From positions 1 through 55,290 of the forward strand of contig JAGVAO010000260.1 in the NCBI GenBank assembly GCA_020060235.1: 55,290 nucleotides of DNA. Direction: 5' to 3'. The position numbers and the translations under genes were made by a program. Below the pieces are notes generated by a model that saw only the letters and a program-made list of their open reading frames with translations, made no database searches and had not been told where the DNA came from. Each line of letters starts with the position of its first letter. Positions within the stretch are counted from its first letter, which is position 1. This document shows, one piece after another, positions 22,497 to 31,405 of the stretch. The stretch is from Anaerolineales bacterium (GTDB lineage Bacteria; Chloroflexota; Anaerolineae; Anaerolineales; Villigracilaceae).

Positions 22497-23729
22497 ATGC
22501 CCTCCAAGCAAATTCTATCGTTGCAAGATTCTGTTATTAATTATGTTGAATCTAACATTGCAGATAAAGGGACATTCTATCGTTCATCTGATGGTGGCCC
22601 CGGAACTTTGTATGGTACGGTGTATGCCCACTTAATCAAGGTTTATCTCACTGGAAAAAAGCCAACCATCTCAGGTTCTTTGCAAGAAATATTGCATTTA
22701 CAAGACTCGCAACAAGGTTATTTTATTGGACCTGAGGTTAGAGACTGGGAGCCGGACAAATCTGTTAAGCATAGCAGGGAGCATGTCTTATTGCACTTAG
22801 CATGTACAGTTTTACCGCTTTTGGACATATATAATCTGGCCCCTCTTTTCCCATTAAGATTTGCTCACAAATTTAACGGTTGTGAAGATTTAGAATCGTG
22901 GTTAGAAAATCGAGACTGGAGCGATGCCTGGCTGGAAGGGAATAACCTGCTTTTTGTAGGGCAATTACTGGTTTTTCTGCGCGATAAAGAAGGGGTTCCG
23001 GGAGCACAACAGGCTTTAGATTTGTACTTTGATTGGTTGGATAAGAATTTGGATCCGGAAACAGGTTTGTGGGGAACAAATGGTTACTGTTCGCCATTCA
23101 TTGCCATGTGCGGTGGCTACCATCAATTATTGGTCTATTATTATGAGAACAGGGATATTTTATATCCAGAAAAATTAATAGACACAGTTCTAAGCTTACA
23201 GCACATTGATGGGGGGTTTTCTCCGAAGGGCGGTGGTGGCGCATGTGAAGATGTAGATGCGGTAGACATACTCGTTAACTTATACAAGATGGTTGATTAC
23301 AAGCGGCCAGAGATTCGAAGTGCCTTGAGGCGTTGTTTGCGGCATATTTTATCTTTGCAAAATCCAGATGGCGGTTTCCCATACAATCGTACTGATTCTT
23401 TTAGTCATCTTAATATTCCTGCCACATTTTGCCAGGCGGGTAAATCAAATATGTTTTCGACGTGGTTCAGGGTTCATACTTTGGCGCTGATTGCTGAGGT
23501 TTTGACCGATGAGCCTATACTTGCAGGGGTAGATTTTCATTTCAATAGCACACTCTCGATGGGTTGGCATCGAAAGTGGCCAAAAGTTGATCATAGGCTA
23601 TTCTTTGTTCATCGACTAGAAGAATTTCCGGCAAATATTTCTCATATTCTGACAAGTTTTCGGTGGCACATCAATAATGGCTCTAAAGTATTACGAAAAC
23701 TTGTCAGAAAAATAAAAAAGCGATTTTAA
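22497..23729 (+). CDS. uncharacterised protein, predicted alpha/alpha-toroid (terpene-cyclase/prenyltransferase-like fold)
   Basis: 410 residues, family not recognised by name. Four spaced motifs of the QxxxGx(F/W) type occur near residues 69 (QDSQQGYF), 185 (LDPETGLW), 235 (QHIDGGFSPKGG) and 287 (QNPDGGFP). Such motifs mark alpha/alpha barrels found in squalene cyclases, protein prenyltransferases and some glycan-active lyases or glycosidases. There is no signal peptide, so it is probably cytoplasmic. Its position among glycosyltransferases suggests action on a sugar or polyprenyl substrate. It is AT-rich (32% GC in the line at 22501). The next gene begins inside its stop codon (TAATG), indicating a single operon. 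Confidence 0.6.
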   Translation: MPSKQILSLQDSVINYVESNIADKGTFYRSSDGGPGTLYGTVYAHLIKVYLTGKKPTISGSLQEILHLQDSQQGYFIGPEVRDWEPDKSVKHSREHVLLHLACTVLPLLDIYNLAPLFPLRFAHKFNGCEDLESWLENRDWSDAWLEGNNLLFVGQLLVFLRDKEGVPGAQQALDLYFDWLDKNLDPETGLWGTNGYCSPFIAMCGGYHQLLVYYYENRDILYPEKLIDTVLSLQHIDGGFSPKGGGGACEDVDAVDILVNLYKMVDYKRPEIRSALRRCLRHILSLQNPDGGFPYNRTDSFSHLNIPATFCQAGKSNMFSTWFRVHTLALIAEVLTDEPILAGVDFHFNSTLSMGWHRKWPKVDHRLFFVHRLEEFPANISHILTSFRWHINNGSKVLRKLVRKIKKRF

Positions 23730-24733
23730 TGTCTGATAGATTTCCGGTCGTCAGTGTCGTCATGTCTGTCCATAATGGGCAGGCGTTTTTAGCACAAGCC
23801 ATTGAGAGCATTTTGTCTCAAACTTTTTCAAACTTCGAATTCATTATCATTAATGATGCTTCCACGGATAATAGCTCCCAGATAATCGAATCTTTCCGCG
23901 ATCAGCGAATCGCCTGTTTTGTAAACGAAGAAAAAATGGGTTTGGCCGCATCTCTAAATAAGGGAATTTCCCTGGCGAAAGGGGAATATATTGCGCGCAT
24001 GGACGCAGATGATGTTAGCACTCCTGATCGACTTGAAAAACAGGTCAATTTTCTATTGGCAAACCCTGAGATTGCGGTAGTTGGCGCAAATATTATCTTT
24101 ATTGATGAGCAAGGCAATCATCTTCAACGCCTAAACTACCCTGAAACTTCTGGTCTGATACGCTGGTCATTGTTATTCCGAAATTCAATCGCGCATCCAG
24201 TGGTCATGTTTCGCAAGGCGCTGTGGGATTCAGGCTATCGTTATGATGAGAATATGCAAGCCACACAAGATTATGACCTTTGGTCTCGCATAAGCGACAC
24301 ACATAACTTATATAACCTTCAGGATTATTTACTGTATTATCGCCAGCATGACGCCACTGTATCAAGTGTCAATTCTGATGTGCAACGCAGCCTGGACTTC
24401 GATGTTTCTCGGCGGGCTATTTCAAGAGCCTTGGGGCAAGATTTGCCCGTTGAATTAATAGTGTGCCTTAGAGATCCATTGAAAATTACGAATATAGCCT
24501 TGGCACAAAAAGCTGCATATACATTGATTGATTTATATCGAAAATCGATAAAATGGGATATGCAGAACCTTGAGCGCATGTATATTCAAAAAAGAGTTGC
24601 TTCTACGCTGCTGAAAATCTGGCGTCTTCAAAATCGTTCTGTTTTATTGTGGTTTGCGGTCTTGTATTCGTTGTATCTGAACCCCCAATTAATAATCGAA
24701 AAATTTGGCATTTCCTCTTCGCAGACAAATTAA
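23729..24733 (+). CDS. glycosyltransferase family 2
   Basis: 334 residues. The GT-A domain has the opening VSVVMSVHNGQAFLAQAIESIL, then IINDASTDNS and the metal-binding DXD variant MDADD in GEYIARMDADDVSTPDRL. The acceptor-side stretch TQDYDLWSR follows around residue 180. It adds one sugar from a nucleotide sugar in an inverting manner; which sugar cannot be told. The start overlaps the stop of the toroid gene (TAATG). AT-rich, in line with the island. The C-terminal 90 residues are basic and probably membrane-associated. Confidence 0.9.
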   Translation: MSDRFPVVSVVMSVHNGQAFLAQAIESILSQTFSNFEFIIINDASTDNSSQIIESFRDQRIACFVNEEKMGLAASLNKGISLAKGEYIARMDADDVSTPDRLEKQVNFLLANPEIAVVGANIIFIDEQGNHLQRLNYPETSGLIRWSLLFRNSIAHPVVMFRKALWDSGYRYDENMQATQDYDLWSRISDTHNLYNLQDYLLYYRQHDATVSSVNSDVQRSLDFDVSRRAISRALGQDLPVELIVCLRDPLKITNIALAQKAAYTLIDLYRKSIKWDMQNLERMYIQKRVASTLLKIWRLQNRSVLLWFAVLYSLYLNPQLIIEKFGISSSQTN

Positions 24734-24735
24734 TC

Positions 24736-25686
24736 ATGCTTCTCTCCATCGTTGTTTGCACCTACAATCGCGCCGACATGCTGGCAACTGTGCTGGAAAA
24801 CCTGGCAGGGCAAACCCTGTCACCTGACGAGTTTGAAATCCTGATTGTGGATAACAACTCTACCGACGATACCGCCCGCATTGCCCAGGAGTTTTGCGCG
24901 AAATACCCCCATTTTCATTATTTCCTCGAAAAAAATATCGGGCTATCGCATGCCCGCAACCGTGGGCTGGCAGAAGCCAGGGGCGTCTATGTCGGCTATA
25001 CCGATGATGACTGCCGCATCCCGGCGGATTGGTTGGAAAAAGCCCATCGCATTGCCACCGAGCACGCTCCTGCCATTTTCGGCGGGCCGTGGCTGCCGTT
25101 TTACACTGTCCCCAAGCCTTACTGGTATTTGGATAAGTATGACACCTATATGGATGGGAAATACCCGACATGTGCAGAATATTTTCAAGGAAAGTTTGTT
25201 ACCGGGGCAAATATTTTTATCCTTCGAACTGCATTGATTTCCTGTGGAGGTTTTGACACAAATTTGGGAATGCAGGGAGGAAACCTTGGCTACCATGAAG
25301 AGATAGAATTACAGAGAAGAATACTTGCCGCAATTCCAGGCGAAAGAATTTTTTTTGACCCTGAATTGCATCTAAAACATTGGGTACGACCTGAAAAGAT
25401 GAATCTATTATGGCGATTTAAGCAACAGCATGCAGTGGCAAGAGCAAAGGCGCTCTTAGGTAGCCGGGATGAAAGACAATCGAAGCTGACTATATCTTTG
25501 ATCATTAAATTATTGATTCGTCCGCTTATCGAAAGCATACATGTTATTTGTATCATCCCCTTTCGAAACAAAACTGCTTATCCTTTTGTGCAAAACTATG
25601 TGTATGAAGTAGTAGCTCCCGTGTTGCGCAAGCAGATATATGGTTTTTATTTATTATATTTTTTGCGTCGCGCAAAAGAAAGCTAA
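24736..25686 (+). CDS. glycosyltransferase family 2
   Basis: 316 residues from the ATG at 24736, two bases after the preceding stop. It has the GT2 opening LLSIVVCTYNRADML, the nucleotide-binding ILIVDNNSTDDT, and GYTDDDCRIPADWL with the metal-binding DDD. The catalytic region is GGNLGYHEEIELQRRI. The first 400 bases are GC-rich like the core genome (58% in the line at 25021), while the end is AT-rich (33% in the line at 25501). So it looks like a second mosaic gene at the island edge. The IS982 element lies 15 bases after its stop. Confidence 0.9.
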   Translation: MLLSIVVCTYNRADMLATVLENLAGQTLSPDEFEILIVDNNSTDDTARIAQEFCAKYPHFHYFLEKNIGLSHARNRGLAEARGVYVGYTDDDCRIPADWLEKAHRIATEHAPAIFGGPWLPFYTVPKPYWYLDKYDTYMDGKYPTCAEYFQGKFVTGANIFILRTALISCGGFDTNLGMQGGNLGYHEEIELQRRILAAIPGERIFFDPELHLKHWVRPEKMNLLWRFKQQHAVARAKALLGSRDERQSKLTISLIIKLLIRPLIESIHVICIIPFRNKTAYPFVQNYVYEVVAPVLRKQIYGFYLLYFLRRAKES

Positions 25687-25708
25687 TTTCAGTGATCTAT
25701 TTACTTAA

Positions 25709-26626
25709 TCCAAGTTGCTACCAAAGGAAGTTGATGGAGCAGGCGACGACGAACAAAGCAACTTTGAGTTCGAAACCTTTGGCAGTAACAGCATGAATGG
25801 ATTTTGGCAGGAGCCGCTCAATCAGGCTCCCAGTTGTTTCAACCACCTTTCGGAGGGTCGATTGGAAATAGAAGATAAACGGAGGCACAGGTCTCAAAGA
25901 GTTTTTCTTCCGAATGGGTGACAAAACAATCCCGGCTTCTTTCATGATGTCCTCGATAACATAATCGTTGTAGGCCTTATCACCTATTACCAAAGATTCT
26001 TCAGGCAAGTCAAAATTGTATAAACCCAAAGCGCTGGTGTCATTCATTGCGCCTGGTGCGAGGAAAAATTCGACCGGTTCGCCCTGTTCCGTCACCAAAA
26101 CATGGATCCGGATGCCATAAAAATAGCGTTTTTTGCTTGGAATATAGCCGCGCCAGTCTTCACCTTGGTAAATTTCAGCTCGTGGAATGCGATAATTGTC
26201 GCAAACGGCAATTGGATAGCTATCGATCACATAAATCGAGTTCTCGTTGAGTTTCTTCCAGGTTTCGCCAAGCCGCAGGAACAAGGTCAGGAACAACTCG
26301 GCGATGTTATGCAAGCGGCGGTTGAAGCGGCTCTTACCTAACATATTCGGAATGTAATGGCCATCATATAGAAAGCGGCTGGCCATGCAAAAGTTGCCCT
26401 TAAAGTACAACATTGCAACGATAGCAGTCGTCATGACTTCGGCATCACTCATTTGGCGTTGTGGATCTTCGTAGTGGTGCAACGCGGTGAGCATGTCAGC
26501 ACAGAGGCAAAACACTACTATAATTTGGGTATCCATGATTGTCTCCTCTTTTGGTGGTCGGGATACCCCAAATGTAGCCGACTTTCATGGATTTTTGTCA
26601 AAGTTCAACAATGGTAGCAACTTGGG
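25709..26626. mobile_element. IS982-family insertion sequence, complete
   Basis: A 918-bp element bounded by near-perfect 15-base terminal inverted repeats (TCCAAGTTGCTACCA at 25709-25723 against CCCAAGTTGCTACCA read inward from 26626). It carries one transposase gene on the minus strand. An 8-bp direct repeat TTACTTAA flanks it (25701-25708 and 26627-26634), as expected for target duplication, so the insertion still carries its original target-site repeat. It sits between two glycosyltransferase genes and interrupts no reading frame, but its gene faces against the operon. Confidence 0.9.
25718..26536 (-). CDS. IS982-family transposase
   Basis: 272 residues, full length for the family with an AGGAG ribosome site before the ATG. 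The catalytic DDE-type core is visible: VIDSYPIAV (first Asp), VIGDKAYNDY (second Asp) and an Glu late in the protein, with YFYGIRIHVLVTEQG between them, which is characteristic of IS982. The stop codon lies inside the left inverted repeat. No frameshift or internal stop is seen, so the enzyme could be active. Transcription runs against the surrounding operon. Confidence 0.93.
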   Translation of the reverse strand: MDTQIIVVFCLCADMLTALHHYEDPQRQMSDAEVMTTAIVAMLYFKGNFCMASRFLYDGHYIPNMLGKSRFNRRLHNIAELFLTLFLRLGETWKKLNENSIYVIDSYPIAVCDNYRIPRAEIYQGEDWRGYIPSKKRYFYGIRIHVLVTEQGEPVEFFLAPGAMNDTSALGLYNFDLPEESLVIGDKAYNDYVIEDIMKEAGIVLSPIRKKNSLRPVPPFIFYFQSTLRKVVETTGSLIERLLPKSIHAVTAKGFELKVALFVVACSINFLW

Positions 26627-26659
26627 TTACTTAAGAAGTTTTAAGAAAGGTATTTTCTG

Positions 26660-27799
26660 TTGAGGCTTGTTCTCGAAGGATTTATCTATAAATCCCAGGC
26701 GCACGGTGGTGTGTCACGTATGCTCAATGAACTTTTGCCCCGCATGTGTGAGCAGGATAACTCGTTAAGTGTAGAAATCCTTACCCTGCCAGGTACTCAC
26801 CGTCCTCTGCCTGTTCATTCGGCGATTTCCGCGCGCCCCATCAGTTTTCAGCCTTTTGGCGGCTGGCGCCCGCGCGCTTTCTGGCGTTACCTTGAGCTGC
26901 CCATCAATCGTTGGTTTTCGAACCGCGCCATTGCCCGAGCCGTTGGCCGGGGTGGTGGCGCAATCTGGCATTCTGCTTTTTATCACCTGCCTGGTGAATG
27001 GCAGGGCCCAATTGTAACCACCATGCTCGACATGGCTTATGAACGTTTCCCTGCGATTTTTAAGTCTGCCACTCATCATGCCCTCATTCGCGCCAAACGT
27101 GAGTGCATTCGCCGTTCAGACATGGTGATTTGCATATCCGAAGCCACCTGCCAGGATGTGATTGATTTGCATGGCGCCGACCCGGCCAAAACAGTGGTTG
27201 TGCATCTTGCCCCCAGCCAGGTATTTCATGCTGCTACTGAATATGAGAATTTGCTTGAGTTGAACTTGCCTGCCAATTTTTTACTTCATCTCGGCAATCG
27301 TTCTGCCAATAAAAATTTTTCATTCCTGTTAAACGCTTATGCAAGCTGGCCTGGGCGCAGCGACCTGCCCCTGGTGGTGGTGGGCCATGATTGGAACAGC
27401 GGCGAGGAGAATCAAATCGTTGAATTAGGTCTCGAAAACGACCTTTTCCGAATCCCACACCAGCCGGATGAAGTGTTGGCCCAGTTATACCGGCGCGCGG
27501 CGGCATTCCTGTTCCCTTCCATCTATGAAGGGTTTGGCATGCCCCTGCTGGAAGCGATGGCCTGTGGTTGCCCGGTTGTCTCTTCTCGTATTCCATCATC
27601 TGTTGAAGTGGGTGGTCAAATTCCTTTTTATTTTGATCCCTTGTCCATTCCTGAATTTCACGCCGCGCTCGACCAGGCCCTTGCCATCCCGCGTAATGAC
27701 GTGCGCTTGCAGCAAGGTTTGGCCTGGAGCGGGCAATTTACATGGGATGCCGCTGCGGCGCAAACCCTGGCGGTGTATCGTCAACTTGTAGGCCGATAG
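26660..27799 (+). CDS. glycosyltransferase family 4 (GT-B)
   Basis: 379 residues from a TTG start, preceded by AGAAAGG. GT4 enzymes are retaining glycosyltransferases with two Rossmann domains. The C-terminal donor domain has FLFPSIYEGFGMPLLEAMACGCPVV, the E-x7-E motif of the family. LHLGNRSANKNFSFLLNAY is the usual linker strand. The opening GFIYKSQAHGGVSRMLNELL is a typical N-terminal acceptor loop. Related enzymes often transfer mannose or similar sugars, but donor identity is not shown. It is the first gene after the IS and has no promoter of its own that I can see. Confidence 0.9.
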   Translation: MRLVLEGFIYKSQAHGGVSRMLNELLPRMCEQDNSLSVEILTLPGTHRPLPVHSAISARPISFQPFGGWRPRAFWRYLELPINRWFSNRAIARAVGRGGGAIWHSAFYHLPGEWQGPIVTTMLDMAYERFPAIFKSATHHALIRAKRECIRRSDMVICISEATCQDVIDLHGADPAKTVVVHLAPSQVFHAATEYENLLELNLPANFLLHLGNRSANKNFSFLLNAYASWPGRSDLPLVVVGHDWNSGEENQIVELGLENDLFRIPHQPDEVLAQLYRRAAAFLFPSIYEGFGMPLLEAMACGCPVVSSRIPSSVEVGGQIPFYFDPLSIPEFHAALDQALAIPRNDVRLQQGLAWSGQFTWDAAAAQTLAVYRQLVGR

Positions 27800-27852
27800 T
27801 ACTTTTATCAAATTCTGGCAACGAAACTGTTATGGTTCGAAAAAGGTTCAAT

Positions 27853-28878
27853 ATGACAATTTTAAAAGAATTACGTTCCTGGCGGGATGAATGGCAAAAA
27901 GTATATCGTTTTCATGGGGGGTGGATAACCGAATTGCGTTGCCTTCTTGGGGCATGGCTTGTAAAGCGGGGCAAGGTTGAGATTATTCCCCAAATGGGTC
28001 AATTGGATGCCGTAACTTTCTCGGTCGTGACAAAGATGACCGCTGTATGGGCTTATTTCAGCTTAAGAATTGCCCGCCAGGTGCCAATGCGTATTCTGAT
28101 TGCCGACAGCGCGGGTTCGCTTTCTCAGGTTTTGCCGCAACAGCCCGGAATGCAAATTTTGCCGGTGTTTAACTATCACCATGCCAACAAGCTCGATATG
28201 TTTGTCAATCAATTGTGCAGCGCTCCTTATGTTCTCGTTTCAGATGATGATATTTTCTGGTTGGGAAGTGACGCCATTCTCTGGGCGCTTGAACAATTTG
28301 AAGGCAATCCCAACCTTGCGGTTGTATCCCTGTTGCCTAAAAATGAAACTCCCGACTTGCTCAAGGACAAAGTCCAGCAGCCCATGGGGTCACTTTTTAT
28401 GCTTCGGCGTTCGATCTGGCTGGGTGAGAATCTCTCTTTTGCAGTGGATAATAGCCCTTTGAAACACAATATGGGTATTTATGACACTGGCGAAAAGGCC
28501 CAAACCCAATTGCTTGAGCGGGGTTACGACATTATTTACCTGCCCGAATCCATGCGCAAAGATTTTGTCCCATTAAAGGGAATTAGCACCTGGGTATTAA
28601 AAACCCAAAAGCATCAGGGCAATTTGCGCCGGCACATTCAATCACATGCAGGCTTGCAGGAAAAAGTATTCCAGATGATTGTTTCAGCCAATCGCCTGGG
28701 AAAGTTGTTCTTAAAAATTTATCCCCAGGCAACCGATGGCAACTTTACCCGGCCCATATTCTTGCAAAATGTTGAGAACCTGTGCCGTGAGTTATTACCC
28801 GCTGAAAGCATTCATTTCATCGAGTCTGAAATCGAACAGAAAATGTACCTTTTGGAATCAGCAATGTTTGCTGATTAG
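27853..28878 (+). CDS. putative glycosyltransferase (GT-A-like), family unassigned
   Basis: 341 residues from the ATG at 27853, which follows AAAAAGG at good spacing. An open frame continues upstream but overlaps the previous gene. The segment LCSAPYVLVSDDDIFWLG contains a DDD metal site like those of GT-A glycosyltransferases. The N-terminal part lacks the usual GT2 opening and instead has VTFSVVTKMTAVWAYFSLR. YDIIYLPESM and a C-terminal helical region complete it. It probably transfers a sugar, but no donor or acceptor can be named. GC content is intermediate. Confidence 0.55.
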   Translation: MTILKELRSWRDEWQKVYRFHGGWITELRCLLGAWLVKRGKVEIIPQMGQLDAVTFSVVTKMTAVWAYFSLRIARQVPMRILIADSAGSLSQVLPQQPGMQILPVFNYHHANKLDMFVNQLCSAPYVLVSDDDIFWLGSDAILWALEQFEGNPNLAVVSLLPKNETPDLLKDKVQQPMGSLFMLRRSIWLGENLSFAVDNSPLKHNMGIYDTGEKAQTQLLERGYDIIYLPESMRKDFVPLKGISTWVLKTQKHQGNLRRHIQSHAGLQEKVFQMIVSANRLGKLFLKIYPQATDGNFTRPIFLQNVENLCRELLPAESIHFIESEIEQKMYLLESAMFAD

Positions 28879-28994
28879 CAGAATACCCATGCCCCGTACC
28901 GGACGCCACCCCAAAAACAAAGAAATCAAAGACATGTCGGTTAATTGTTTAGAGACAAAGCAAGTTTTGCCAAGTATTCTAAGCCACCTCTCAA
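28879..28994 (+). other. 116-bp intergenic junction with a possible gene remnant
   Basis: No supported gene. It starts with a GC-rich bit in which ATGCCCCGTACCGGACGCCA reads as an in-frame start of about 13 host-like codons (MPRTGRHPKNKEI), then turns abruptly AT-rich before the next acyltransferase. It may be a scar left when an earlier gene was replaced by the AT-rich cassette that follows. Confidence 0.35.
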
Positions 28995-29555
28995 ATGTTA
29001 AAACCTAGATACATTCAATTCTTACATGTAATGGCTGAGATTGAAGCTTCTTTTGGCGGCGCGGACAAATTGTTATTCTGGCGGCGTCAAGAATTAGAAA
29101 ATCTCGATGTCCACTTTGGTGATCCAATTTGGATAGGCCGGCATTTGAGAATTTTAAGAAGTGGCAACATCGTACTTGGAAATCGTGTTGCCTTGCCCTT
29201 TAACGCACAACTAATTAATTACAGCCAAATTACGATTGGTGATGATTTTATAGCGGCATCAGACCTAATCATCAATACTGGAACACACGACCCAGTAACC
29301 ATGAATCCCTCATCGAAAGAAATTCATATTGGCAATCGTGTTTGGTGTGGAGTTCGTGTTACCATACTGGCAGGTGTGACTATAGGTGACGATGTGGTGA
29401 TCGGAGCAGGAAGTTTGGTTAATAAAGATATTCCCAATAATGTAATGGTGGCAGGCGTGCCAGCTCGAATTATTCGCCCGTTAGATCGTTCTCATGTAAA
29501 AAAAATTTGGTCGCAGGCTAATCCCAAGCAAAAAGCCCAATTTTTTGATGCATAA
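28995..29555 (+). CDS. hexapeptide-repeat acetyltransferase (WcaF/Maa-like)
   Basis: 186 residues of left-handed beta-helix. It has the catalytic region ASDLIINTGTHDPVTMNP with the likely catalytic His, and the family ending GNRVWCGVRVTILAGVTIGDDVVIGAGSLVNKDIP. It resembles sugar O-acetyltransferases of capsule and colanic-acid type. It would acetylate a glycan sugar from acetyl-CoA. It is AT-rich and begins a second low-GC patch of the locus (28.99-30.6 kb). Confidence 0.87.
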   Translation: MLKPRYIQFLHVMAEIEASFGGADKLLFWRRQELENLDVHFGDPIWIGRHLRILRSGNIVLGNRVALPFNAQLINYSQITIGDDFIAASDLIINTGTHDPVTMNPSSKEIHIGNRVWCGVRVTILAGVTIGDDVVIGAGSLVNKDIPNNVMVAGVPARIIRPLDRSHVKKIWSQANPKQKAQFFDA

Positions 29556-29581
29556 AAATTGCACATTTGGAGTTTTATCCG

Positions 29582-30610
29582 ATGCCTCGTTTAGGTCACC
29601 ATCCTCTCAAAGTTACTGGCTTAAAAGATGATTTTTGCCCGCAAAAAATTACCATTGCTACAATTACACACATTCCGCAGGTTGCTGGTTACTGGGCTGA
29701 GAGTCTAGATGTACTGAAAATTTTCTTTCAAAGCTTGTTTGCAAGTACGGAACAATCGTTTGATTTGATGGTATTTGATAATGCCAGCTGTGAAGAAGTC
29801 CAAAATTATCTTGTTAGCTTGAAGATGGATGGGACAATTCAATACTTAACACTATCGCAACATAATTTGAAAAAGCTGGGCGCTCTAAATTACTTGCTTT
29901 CTACTGCCTCGGGTGATTACATTGCTTTTGCTGATAGCGATGTATACTTCTTGCCAGGATGGTTGGAAGCCTCACTGAAAATATTGGATACATTTCCTGA
30001 AGCGGCCAAAGTAACCGCTTTGCCACTTGTAGGAGGCGATAAAACCCTTCTTTACGCAGAAAATGTTCAACGGGCACAATCTGACCCAAGTTTGGTGTTG
30101 AAACTGGGTGAACTGGTAGAACAACAATACATCGATGCCCATCGGGTTAGTCTAGGAAAAACCCCTGAGCAGTATGAGACGTACTTGAAAAACCGTAAAG
30201 ACGTATTGCTCACCCGAAATGGCGTCTCTGCTTATCTCACAGGCGCTGATTTTCAATTTACAATTACTCGTCAATCGCTTCAAAAGGCTCTTCCCCTTGT
30301 CGTCGAAAACCCAAATGAATATTATGACCCAATTTATTCGCCTGTTCTTGAGCGGCGACTAGAAGCAGCCGGGTTGTGGCATCTTTCTACTCCCGATTAT
30401 TTAGTGCATCACATGGGCAATCATGTGCCAAACCTGTCTGCCGAACTTCCCTGGCTAAATCTTGAGCCGGGTGAAGCGTTTCATACTCACATTCATCCCC
30501 AAAAAACGGTTTCTCTCTCCTTCTCAAATCGTTTACGCCAAAACCGCATCATCCGCAAAGCCATCAACAAAATTCATCTGTGGTCCTATCGTTTTTTATA
30601 TGACGCTTGA
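29582..30610 (+). CDS. glycosyltransferase family 2
   Basis: 342 residues from the ATG at 29582, preceded by GGAG at 29569-29572. A TTG five codons earlier lies inside that ribosome site and is a poorer start. The GT-A core is VFDNASCEEVQNYL and GDYIAFADSDVYFLPGWLEASL with the DSD metal site. The N-terminus has a short extra segment before the usual opening ITIATITHIPQV. A long C-terminal part with HHMGNHVPNL is unusual but may bind the acceptor. AT-rich. Confidence 0.85.
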   Translation: MPRLGHHPLKVTGLKDDFCPQKITIATITHIPQVAGYWAESLDVLKIFFQSLFASTEQSFDLMVFDNASCEEVQNYLVSLKMDGTIQYLTLSQHNLKKLGALNYLLSTASGDYIAFADSDVYFLPGWLEASLKILDTFPEAAKVTALPLVGGDKTLLYAENVQRAQSDPSLVLKLGELVEQQYIDAHRVSLGKTPEQYETYLKNRKDVLLTRNGVSAYLTGADFQFTITRQSLQKALPLVVENPNEYYDPIYSPVLERRLEAAGLWHLSTPDYLVHHMGNHVPNLSAELPWLNLEPGEAFHTHIHPQKTVSLSFSNRLRQNRIIRKAINKIHLWSYRFLYDA

Positions 30611-30622
30611 GTGTAAAAAACA

Positions 30623-31405
30623 GTGAACATCGCCGTCCTCGTCCCTCTCTACCAATCTCAATTCACCCCAGACGAGCAAACCTCCCTGTGCCACCTGCAA
30701 CACCACTTGGGTGGCCTGCCGCTCATTGCCATCCAGCCGGCCGGGTTGGGGTTGCGCCTGCCAGGGTTCGCCGCGCGCGAGTTTCCCGCCCATCACTTTG
30801 CCAGCATCAGCGCCTACAGCAAACTGCTCCTCTCCCCGGCCTTTTATGAAGCCTTCCGCGAATTTGACTACATCCTGGTTTACCAGACCGATTGCCTGGT
30901 CTTTTCGCCCGGCCTGGCCCGCTTTTGCCAAATGGGCTACGACTACCTCGGTGCGCCCTTCTTTGAAAAAGCCAGCCAGCCGCCGCGCCTCTCGCGGGTT
31001 GGCAATGGCGGCCTATCCCTGCGCCGTGTGCAGGCCTTTCTCGATGTGCTACATTCACCGCACATCCCGGCCTGGGGCGAAGTCCTGAGCGCCCGCCTGC
31101 CCGACCTGTACGAATTTCCCCGCCCGGCACGCTGGCTCAAAAAGATGCGCATTATCCGCGCCGCCCGGCGCGGGGTGGCCTGGTACACCCGCGAATATGG
31201 CCTGAACGAAGACCTGTTCTGGTCCGACCGCGCCCACCTGTTCAAGCCGGATTTTAAGATTGCCCCGCTCGACGCGGCCCTGCAATTTGCCTTCGACGCC
31301 CACCCCCGCGCCTGTTTTGCCCACAATGGCGGCGCGTTGCCCTTTGGCGCGCATGCCTGGGCCAGGTGGCAGCGCGATTTTTGGGAGCCACACCTTCTGC
31401 CATGA
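30623..31405 (+). CDS. DUF5672 family protein, putative glycosyltransferase-like
   Basis: 260 residues starting at a GTG. It matches the DUF5672 pattern in outline: a start MNIAVLVPLYQSQF, the central FDYILVYQTDCLVFSPGL with a D-x-D-like acidic site, DYLGAPFF and GNGGLSLRRVQAFLDVL. A late EDLFWS follows. Such proteins occur in surface-glycan loci and are predicted to have a GT-A-like fold, but the activity is not shown. GC content jumps sharply here to the high level of the following genes, and the stop overlaps the next start (ATGA). Confidence 0.75.
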   Translation: MNIAVLVPLYQSQFTPDEQTSLCHLQHHLGGLPLIAIQPAGLGLRLPGFAAREFPAHHFASISAYSKLLLSPAFYEAFREFDYILVYQTDCLVFSPGLARFCQMGYDYLGAPFFEKASQPPRLSRVGNGGLSLRRVQAFLDVLHSPHIPAWGEVLSARLPDLYEFPRPARWLKKMRIIRAARRGVAWYTREYGLNEDLFWSDRAHLFKPDFKIAPLDAALQFAFDAHPRACFAHNGGALPFGAHAWARWQRDFWEPHLLP

